Assembly: GCF_026343335.1 (NCBI RefSeq)
Contig: NZ_JAPELX010000001.1
Location: 4,030,001 to 4,094,000 of the forward strand
Source: Streptomyces sp. NBC_00078
Lineage (GTDB): Bacteria; Actinomycetota; Actinomycetes; Streptomycetales; Streptomycetaceae
Direction: 5' to 3'
DNA length: 64,000 bases
Part shown: positions 58,205-64,000 of the stretch, piece by piece
Layout of the letters: every line of letters begins with the position of its first letter
Numbering within the stretch: the stretch's first letter is position 1
The notes under the pieces: model-generated
Told to the model about the DNA's origin: nothing
Seen by the model: the letters and a program-made list of their open reading frames with translations, nothing else
The model's database searches: none
Made by a program: the position numbers and the translations under genes

Positions 58205-58984
58205 TTAACGCACGTCGAGGTAGTCGCCCCCGGCGCTGACGGCCGGGGTCGTCGTGGTGCCCGCGAAGCTGTAGCGGAAGTAACCGTCGACGGTCGCCTT
58301 GGTCGTCGTCTTCAGGTTGCCCGCGGAGTCCGTGGTGACGGTCTTCAGCGTGGTGTACGTGCTGGAGCCCGCCTTACGGAACTGCAGCTTCACCGGCTGG
58401 CCCGCGTAGCCCGAGTACTTGGCGCTGTCCCAGTTGGCGCGGGTCAGCTTGCCGGTGACCGTGACGGTCTTGCCCTTCTTGACCGGCTCCGGCGCGGCGT
58501 TGGCCGTCAGCTTCGACAGGCGCTCGACCTTGAAGGTCTTGACGTTGTCCTTCTGGACGAAGTCGGCGTCCTTGCCGGAGGCGATGCCCCAGACCTTCCA
58601 GGTGCCGGCGACCGCGTTGATGGTGTTGTCACCCGGCTTGAAGTCGAACGTCGCCTTGCAGGTCGACGTGGTCGCGTTGACCGCGGAGCAGCTGGCGTAG
58701 TTGTCGCTGCTGTTGGCGACGGCGCCGCTGTCGGAGTGGTCGAAGTCCGAGCCGTGCCACAGGATGGCCATGGCCGACTTGACGCCCGAGTTGTCCTTGA
58801 CGGTGAAGGTGACCGTGATCGTCTTCTTCGCGGTCGCCGAGACGACGACCGGCTTGCCGCCGTTCACCACGACGTTCGAGATCGTGGTGTCGCCGTGTAC
58901 TTCGTCGGCCTGGGCGGCCGGAACGGCGAGAGCGGTAAGGGCCACGGCGCCGGTCACAACGCCGAGGGTGGCACGCATGCGCAT
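58205..58984 (-). CDS. Secreted DUF5707-like protein, paralogue 2
   Basis: 259 residues. Signal peptide (RMRATLGVVTGAVALTALAV, cleavage near AQA-DE), then a domain holding TISNVVVNGGKPVVVSATAK and CSAVNATTSTCKATFDFKPG with two cysteines. The shared C-terminal domain has RLSKLTANAAPEPVKKGKTV, TVTGKLTRANWDSAKYSGYA and ATVDGYFRYSFAGTTTTPAV. It lies 55 bp upstream of paralogue 1 on the same strand, so the two probably form an operon produced by tandem duplication, with the C-terminal domain homogenised between copies. Function unknown. Confidence 0.86.
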   Translation of the reverse strand: MRMRATLGVVTGAVALTALAVPAAQADEVHGDTTISNVVVNGGKPVVVSATAKKTITVTFTVKDNSGVKSAMAILWHGSDFDHSDSGAVANSSDNYASCSAVNATTSTCKATFDFKPGDNTINAVAGTWKVWGIASGKDADFVQKDNVKTFKVERLSKLTANAAPEPVKKGKTVTVTGKLTRANWDSAKYSGYAGQPVKLQFRKAGSSTYTTLKTVTTDSAGNLKTTTKATVDGYFRYSFAGTTTTPAVSAGGDYLDVR

Positions 58985-59180
58985 GTGTTCCCCACGTGGA
59001 GAAAGGGGCCCCGTCGCCGTCGTTGCGTACGGGGCCCAAGTGATCAGGGAGCCTGTTGGCTCAGGTGATCAGATTCATGACGCGGGTGAATGGTTGTACG
59101 ACAGGTGAAAGATTTGTGCGAGAAATTTTGAGATCTTGATCCTCCGGCGGTCAGTCGGAGGACCCTGAGGTCTGCGGCGG

Positions 59181-62100
59181 TCAGTCGAACCAGCGGTCCC
59201 GCGCCAGCTCCTCCGTCCGCGACGGATCCTCCAGCAGCGCCGCCACCTCGAAGCGCCTCGGCCACTGCCCGGCGGCCCAGGCGAGCCCCGCGGCGACGCC
59301 CTCCAGGGTGGCCGCGTGCAGCACCCCGTCGCCGGTCAGCCGCCAGTCCAACTCCACGCCGGCGACAACGAGTTCCTCGTGCTCGACATACGTCGCGGGG
59401 GTACGGGCGCCCAGCAGCCCCCGTACCGAGTCCGGTACGTCGTGCTCGGTGCCCTCGGAGTCGACCTCGCCGGTGACGTTCTCGCTCAGCCGCCGCACCT
59501 GGAACAGCTCCGCCAGGTCGGCCGCCCGCGCCGGGCGTACCGGCAGCAGCGGGACACCCTCGGTGAAGGGCAGCAGGTCGGGCGAGTCCACGACCACGGC
59601 GTCCGCGGCGTCCACGACCCCGACCCGGCCGTCGACCACGGCACGCAGCTCGTCCGGCAGGGTCACCTGATCGGGCTCCAGGTCGGCCAACGCGCCGTAG
59701 AGCGCGTGCAGTTGGGCGCCCGTGACCTCGCGCTCGGGGTCGGCGAGCCGGTCGAGCAGCTCCGCCGCGCCGCCCGGCTCGTCGAGCAGCGCGGCCACGG
59801 AGGTGCGCACGCCGAGCGACCGCAGCACCTGCTCGTCGCCGAACCCGGTCGCGTCGGCCTCGTCGTAGAGCCCGCGCAGAAGGGGGTCCCCGCCGGAGGC
59901 GAGCAGACCGGCCGGCCGCCGTCCGTCGAGCACCGGGTGCCCGCGCAGCCACCAGGCCGTGTAGGGCCGTACGACCTCGTGCGTGCCGTCGGGCAGCAGG
60001 ATCCGCATCGGCTGGGTGAGCGCGTCCCGCAGCGGCGGCCTGGCCAGCATGGCCAGGGCCTGCGGCCACTTGTCGTCGTCCACGAGGTCCAGGTCCCGTA
60101 CGGCGACCAGCTCGGTGGCGACCGGCGGTACGGGCGTGTCCGGGAACCGGTCGAGGACGTCCTCGCTCCAGACGTCCACGGCGTCGAGGAGACCCGCGTC
60201 GTCGGGCTCGGCGAAGTCGCCGTCCCTGGGCTCCAGTTCGTCGGGGTCCAACACCACATCCGTTGCCCGCACGAGGGCGAAGCCGGCCAGCACACCGCAC
60301 GCGGCCAGCGGCTGCTCACCCCACCTGTCGGCCAACTCGGCGTCGACGGTCGCTAGTTCACCTTCCCGGATGACCTGGTGGAAGGGGCTGCCGGGGAAGA
60401 CGAGTTCACCGGCGGGCGCCGGCTCCCCGTCCTCGTCCGGGAGCGCGAGTGCGCCGAGCCAGGGCTCGTCCCCGGGATCCAGCGCCGCGTCCCGCACCAG
60501 CGCGAGGACGGTGTCGGCCAGTTCCTCCGCGTCGGGCGCGTCCTGCTCCCAGTCCAGCCCGCCCTCGTCGTCGAGGGAGGCCGCGACGGCGGCACGGACC
60601 TGCGGGGTGGTGAGGACGGCACGAGGCGTCGCCGGAAGCGCGCCGAGTTTCTCCAGCAGGGGGTGCGTGGCCTCCGGGTGGGCGACCTTCAGCCCGAGCC
60701 GGGCGAGCACCTCCGGATCGGTGGTCGTGGCATCCGGCGAGGGCAGCAGCACCTGGCGGGGGCCGAGGGTCGTACGTCCGTCGGCGAGCGGCACGGGAAG
60801 GCCGGACAGCCGGTCCGGATCGACCCCGGCGAGGCTGTCGTAGAGCCGCCACCACCAGCCGGGCTCCTTCTCCAGCCCCGCGAGCCGGTCGACGGCGTCG
60901 GCGAGCGGCACCCGGGCGACGCCCAACGTCCGCAGCTCCGACCGCCGTTCGAGCCCGGCGGGCAGCAGGGTGGGCAGCACCTCGGCCAGCACCCGCACGG
61001 TGTCGGCACCGGCGCCCTCGATGATCTCGGCGTCACGGGGACGGAGGGAGCCGCCGGAGTGGAGGTCCCGATCCCGCTCCCCGGCCGGTTCGGAGCCGGC
61101 GAGACCGTCGATGGGCTCGCCGGGTCCGGCGGCGTCCTGGCCTTCGGCGGGTGCGACGGCCGGCGGCAGGAAGGAGGTCCGAGGGAGCCGCTCCAGGATC
61201 GCCGCGCGCAGGGCGCCGTCCAACTCCCCCTTCCCCAGCGGGCCGGGGACGAGACCGATGATGCCCTCGGTCACCGGGAACCAGTCGGCGAGGAGTGCGA
61301 CGTAGGCGTCGGCCGCGCGCTGGACGAGGAAGTCGGTCAGCGGGCCGGGGGCCGCGCGCCGGCGGGTGGTGTCGAGGGGGAAGGACCCGATGAGGAGGGC
61401 CGGGACGCCGAGGGGCTCGTCGCTGGGTGTGGGGGCGTGCACGACGGGGCTGGTACGGGGGTGGGCCGGGCTGCCGTCGGAGTCGGCCGGCACGGCCCAG
61501 GTGACGGACCAGTGGGGGCGCAGCCGCTCCTCCACCGGACGGTCGGCGAGGAGGTCCGCGGTGAGGGGGCCCTGCGCGGAGACGGTACGCCAGCGGGTGG
61601 TGCCGTTGCGGGTGTCTTCCAGGACGGTGAAGGGGCCGTCCGTGCCGCGGCGCAGAGTGCGGACGTCGTCGGTCTCCACCACGACCTCCTCCAGGCCCGG
61701 CAGGGCGAGGAGCAGGGCGTCGTCGACGGCCTCCAGCAGCCGCTCGGCGAGGTCGGCCGCGGCCGGGTCACGCAGCGGGAGGATGACGACGGTGTCGTAC
61801 GACTCCGGGGCGGACCCCTCGGCGGCGAAGGGCAGCCGCAGCAGCGGAACGTGTCCGTCCCTGCGCCGGATCTCGTCCCCCAGCCCCGGGCTGTACCGCG
61901 CCGTGTCCGCGGCCAGCCCACGGGCCTCGGCGAGCGACCAGCGCACACCGCCGTGCCGGCCTACGACCGCGGGCTCGTCAGTGACGGCGATCACGGCCGC
62001 GAACCCGACGCCGAACCGGCCGACGGCGCCTTCGTGGGTGTCCCGCTTCGCGGAGGCACGCAGGGTCGCGAGCGACTCGACACCGGCCGCGTCCAGCGGG

Positions 62101-62372
62101 GCACCGGTGTTGGCGGCGACGAGAACGCCGTCGCGGAGGGTGAGCCGCAGGCGTCCGGGGACTCCCGCGCGAGCCGCCGCGTCCGCCGCGTTCTGAGCGA
62201 GCTCGACGACGAGCCGGTCCCGGTAACCGCCGAGGACGAGGTCCTCCTCGGCGTTGGCGTCCTCGCGGAAACGGGCCGGGCTGGTGGCCCAGGCGTCCAG
62301 GACTCCGCGGCGCAGACGGGCGGTGCCGAACGGGTCCGCGCCCTCGGGGGCCGGCCGCACGAACTTGCTCAC
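59181..62372 (-). CDS. Large sacsin-like GHKL ATPase domain protein
   Basis: 1063 residues. The N-terminal ATP-binding (GHKL/HATPase) domain is visible at about 30-160: VVELAQNAADAAARAGVPGR (N-box Glu/Asn), VLVAANTGAPLDAAGVESLA (ADNGxP-like G1 box) and GRFGVGFAAVIAVTDEPAVV (GxG F G2 box), as in sacsin and Hsp90-type proteins. The remaining 900 residues are helical/acidic without recognised domains (VLAEVLPTLLPAGLERRSEL, DVVLDPDELEPRDGDFAEPD). GTG 62372 is chosen for its GAGGAGAG at 6 nt. Possibly a chaperone-like or DNA-related ATPase; unproven. Confidence 0.88.
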   Translation of the reverse strand: MSKFVRPAPEGADPFGTARLRRGVLDAWATSPARFREDANAEEDLVLGGYRDRLVVELAQNAADAAARAGVPGRLRLTLRDGVLVAANTGAPLDAAGVESLATLRASAKRDTHEGAVGRFGVGFAAVIAVTDEPAVVGRHGGVRWSLAEARGLAADTARYSPGLGDEIRRRDGHVPLLRLPFAAEGSAPESYDTVVILPLRDPAAADLAERLLEAVDDALLLALPGLEEVVVETDDVRTLRRGTDGPFTVLEDTRNGTTRWRTVSAQGPLTADLLADRPVEERLRPHWSVTWAVPADSDGSPAHPRTSPVVHAPTPSDEPLGVPALLIGSFPLDTTRRRAAPGPLTDFLVQRAADAYVALLADWFPVTEGIIGLVPGPLGKGELDGALRAAILERLPRTSFLPPAVAPAEGQDAAGPGEPIDGLAGSEPAGERDRDLHSGGSLRPRDAEIIEGAGADTVRVLAEVLPTLLPAGLERRSELRTLGVARVPLADAVDRLAGLEKEPGWWWRLYDSLAGVDPDRLSGLPVPLADGRTTLGPRQVLLPSPDATTTDPEVLARLGLKVAHPEATHPLLEKLGALPATPRAVLTTPQVRAAVAASLDDEGGLDWEQDAPDAEELADTVLALVRDAALDPGDEPWLGALALPDEDGEPAPAGELVFPGSPFHQVIREGELATVDAELADRWGEQPLAACGVLAGFALVRATDVVLDPDELEPRDGDFAEPDDAGLLDAVDVWSEDVLDRFPDTPVPPVATELVAVRDLDLVDDDKWPQALAMLARPPLRDALTQPMRILLPDGTHEVVRPYTAWWLRGHPVLDGRRPAGLLASGGDPLLRGLYDEADATGFGDEQVLRSLGVRTSVAALLDEPGGAAELLDRLADPEREVTGAQLHALYGALADLEPDQVTLPDELRAVVDGRVGVVDAADAVVVDSPDLLPFTEGVPLLPVRPARAADLAELFQVRRLSENVTGEVDSEGTEHDVPDSVRGLLGARTPATYVEHEELVVAGVELDWRLTGDGVLHAATLEGVAAGLAWAAGQWPRRFEVAALLEDPSRTEELARDRWFD

Positions 62373-62480
62373 GTTGACTCTCCTCATCGGCCCACTTCGG
62401 CGTGAGCACGAAGGTACCGCGAGATGTTCACCGCCCCTGCCGCCCCTGCCCGTCCCATCCGCAGGGGCGCAGCCCGTTTC

Positions 62481-62550
62481 AGCCCGTCCGGCGTTCGAGG
62501 ACGAGGCCGCAGGCCGGCGGGGGTCTGGGGGCGCAGCCCCCGGGACGCGC
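62481..62550. repeat. Dispersed repeat with GGGGGTCTGGGGGCGCAGCC hairpin
   Basis: AGCCCGTCCGGCGTTCGAGG + ACGAGGCCG (62481-62509), then GGGGGTCTGGGGGCGCAGCC + CCC (62518-62543), which folds as CTGGGGGCGCAGCCCCC. The first part matches 35971-36000, the second resembles 52137-52160. It lies between the GHKL ATPase and DUF3027 genes. Confidence 0.65.
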
Positions 62551-62570
62551 ACCCCCACGCACCCGCAGAC

Positions 62571-63497
62571 CTACGAGTGCCCCAGGTCCGCCGCTTCCCC
62601 GTCGGAGACGACCGGGACGGAACCCGAGTCCGCCGCCGGCCGCAGCGGGAACGGATCCACCCGCGTCTCGTCGATCACGGGAGGCGCCGGCTGCGGCGGC
62701 TTGGGCATGACGGCCGCCTCGGAGTGCCCACCGCAGCCGTACGAAAGAGAGACCACCCGGCCGTCGGCCGGTGAGAACTCGTTGGCGCAGACGCCGAACG
62801 CCTGGCCCAGCGAGCCGCCGATCGGCTGGAGGAAGCCACAGCTCGCACAGGACGCGGGGGCCGCCTGGGCCATCGGCGTCTTGGAGCCGTACGCCTCGTC
62901 CCAGCGGTCCGCGGCGACATGCAGCCCGTAGCGGGACAGGACCCGGGCGCGGCGCACGCCCAGTTCCTCGGCGACGGCCGCGATGGAGCCACGGGACGGG
63001 GCGATGGGCAGGCTCGCGGGGGTGCCCGCGGTGATCTCCGCGTCCTCCGCCTCGGCCAGCTCCGCCAGCTCCTCGGAGAGCGGCGAGTTCGGCGGCGGCT
63101 CCTCCGCGCCGGTGAAGCCGGGCTCCAGACGCAGGTCCTCGGCGTCGGTGGGCAGAAGATCCCCCGGGCCCATGTCGCCGGGGCGCAGCCGCTCGCTCCA
63201 CGGCACCCACTCGGGAGCGAGCAGCGCGTCCGAGCCGGGCAGCATGACGACCTCGTCCAGCGTGACGAACTTGGCGCGGGAGGCGCGCGCGACCGTCACG
63301 GCCCAGCGCCAGCCCCGGTACCCGAGTTCCTTGCACTCGAAGAAGTGCGTGACAACACGGTCGCCCTCGGACTCCAGGCCCAGGTGCTCGCCCACCACCC
63401 CGGGCGCGGCAGCCTCCTCGGCTGCGGTACGGGCGAGGTCGACGGCCTCCGCGCACAGGCGGTCAGGGGTGCGGCTTCGCGTTGTCGCTGCGCTCAC
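62571..63497 (-). CDS. DUF3027 protein
   Basis: 308 residues without membrane segments. The N-terminal half (about 20-130) has a conserved LGLESEGDRVVTHFFECKEL and GYRGWRWAVTVARASRAKFV. A central acidic linker follows. The C-terminal part contains a zinc-ribbon-like set (ASCASCGFLQPIGGSLGQAF, GVCANEFSPADGRVV, CGGHSE) and a helix-turn-helix-like stretch (SIAAVAEELGVRRARVLSRY). It matches the Streptomyces DUF3027 family, of unknown function, with a possible nucleic-acid role inferred from the ribbon and HTH. Start GTG 63497. Confidence 0.85.
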   Translation of the reverse strand: MSAATTRSRTPDRLCAEAVDLARTAAEEAAAPGVVGEHLGLESEGDRVVTHFFECKELGYRGWRWAVTVARASRAKFVTLDEVVMLPGSDALLAPEWVPWSERLRPGDMGPGDLLPTDAEDLRLEPGFTGAEEPPPNSPLSEELAELAEAEDAEITAGTPASLPIAPSRGSIAAVAEELGVRRARVLSRYGLHVAADRWDEAYGSKTPMAQAAPASCASCGFLQPIGGSLGQAFGVCANEFSPADGRVVSLSYGCGGHSEAAVMPKPPQPAPPVIDETRVDPFPLRPAADSGSVPVVSDGEAADLGHS

Positions 63498-63830
63498 AGG
63501 TATCGCTTCTCTCCTACGCCGTCACTCGGGTGCGCCGGCCTGAAGGCGATGGGAGCGGACGGAGCGGACCGAAGGACCGCGTCGACGTCCGCGCCCGATC
63601 GCACTCGGGCGCACCTCATACATCCATTCTGCGGGATGTCCGAGAGGCGCGCGGCCGAGAACGTTCGCCACGACGCGCTACGCACGCTACCTTCTCGCGA
63701 CCGCTCGGCCTACACCGACGGGACGTTTCCCCCCGCGGGCCTGGCAAGTACCGGGGAAATACACAGGAAGTACGCGCCCATACGCGCGGTAACCCCACTA
63801 CACACAGCTTTCTCGGGGCACTATGACGGA
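63498..63830. other. Divergent intergenic region (333 bp)
   Basis: Contains the DUF3027 and MFS promoters; the right part (63735-63830) is A/T-richer with TACACAGG- and TACACACAG-type elements. I see no gene or distinct operator. Confidence 0.5.
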
Positions 63831-64000
63831 GTGGCAACCGCAAGGACACCCCAAGGAGCCACCGGGGTCGGTGGGGTCAAGGGCAGCAGTCGTGGTGGCG
63901 GTTCGGGCCGGTTCGGCGGGTCCGTCCGCGCGGTCGGCCGTGCCCTGCACTTCCCGTTCACCGGAACCGCCCGCGGGATCCGGAAGGCGACCCACGCGCA
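63831..64000 (+). CDS. MFS transporter, N-terminal fragment (runs off the window)
   Basis: 56 codons are visible from GTG 63831. They read VATARTPQGATGVGGVKGSS, then GRFGGSVRAVGRALHFPFTG and TARGIRKATHA. From memory this N-terminus belongs to a Streptomyces MFS transporter that follows DUF3027 in many genomes. The first membrane helix would start just beyond the window. A weak ACGGA lies just before the start. It is partial at the 3' side. Confidence 0.6.
   Translation, partial: MATARTPQGATGVGGVKGSSRGGGSGRFGGSVRAVGRALHFPFTGTARGIRKATHA

Overview
The window is chromosomal DNA from a Streptomyces. It is very GC-rich, with third positions nearly all G or C, many GTG starts, ATGA/GTGA overlaps, and typical -10 boxes such as TAGGCT. 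The gene order dmdR1 / SIS isomerase / pdxH / citrate synthase / cinnamate-CoA ligase operon / serC matches what I remember of the SCO4366-SCO4403 part of the S. coelicolor core, read in reverse. I recognise no tRNA, rRNA, CRISPR array or complete insertion sequence.

Region 1 (1-13.2 kb). A zinc-finger/maleylpyruvate-isomerase-fold protein is followed by about 1 kb of decayed genes: the end of a TnpB with its IS hairpin, sigma region 4 of an ECF factor, and a dead L,D-transpeptidase. Then come purU, an SCO4402-type protein, a branched-chain-type solute-binding lipoprotein, a Gln/Pro-rich membrane protein, an NsdA-like TPR regulator, a prim-pol domain protein, a two-gene ABC exporter, and an alpha/beta-hydrolase that lacks its nucleophile serine.

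Region 2 (13.2-20.4 kb). This holds the iron regulator dmdR1, with a long antisense ORF matching the reported adm, and a SIS phosphosugar isomerase. A DasR-type dre site lies between the two. Next are a PAS sensor, a RidA-GNAT fusion, pdxH and a short citrate synthase. At 17.87-18.12 kb, in a gap between genes, there is a strong promoter, an 11-nt perfect match to the anti-Shine-Dalgarno, a 12-codon ORF whose stop lies in a hairpin loop, and a long 3' stem. This is my main candidate for an undescribed element.

Region 3 (20.4-30.6 kb). Eight minus-strand genes, mostly overlapping or closely spaced, form a catabolic operon: TIGR03084 protein, AtuA-like protein, acyl-CoA carboxylase beta and alpha subunits, acyl-CoA dehydrogenase, 4-coumarate/cinnamate-CoA ligase, enoyl-CoA hydratase and TetR. 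A nested palindrome sits at its head. The content suggests activation and beta-carboxylation of a branched or aromatic acid under a CoA-ligand-responsive TetR.

Region 4 (30.6-43.8 kb). Genes here are a methyltransferase, an EamA exporter, a large FAD/Fe-S oxidoreductase, serC, a secreted ricin-lectin protein with an unassigned hydrolase-like domain, a GH5-CBM2 cellulase under a perfect CebR box, and an SGNH hydrolase. Short tandem repeats (23 bp and 19 bp) lie between genes.

Region 5 (43.8-47.8 kb). This is a plastic patch. 3' remnants of an aminoglycoside nucleotidyltransferase, an amidase and a VapC toxin are interleaved with a Uma2 nuclease, a stand-alone maltokinase-cap protein and a Scr1-type HTH/DUF397 pair.

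Region 6 (47.8-64 kb). Aldo/keto reductase, thpR with a 28-aa membrane peptide, GNAT, a MarR-MFS pair, a ribbon-helix-helix protein, an NCS2 purine permease, DUF2530, a CtpE-like P-type ATPase, a 55-bp tandem array, two tandem secreted DUF5707-like paralogues, a 1063-aa sacsin-like GHKL ATPase, DUF3027, and the start of an MFS transporter.

SCO numbers and named regulons come from memory. No database search was run.
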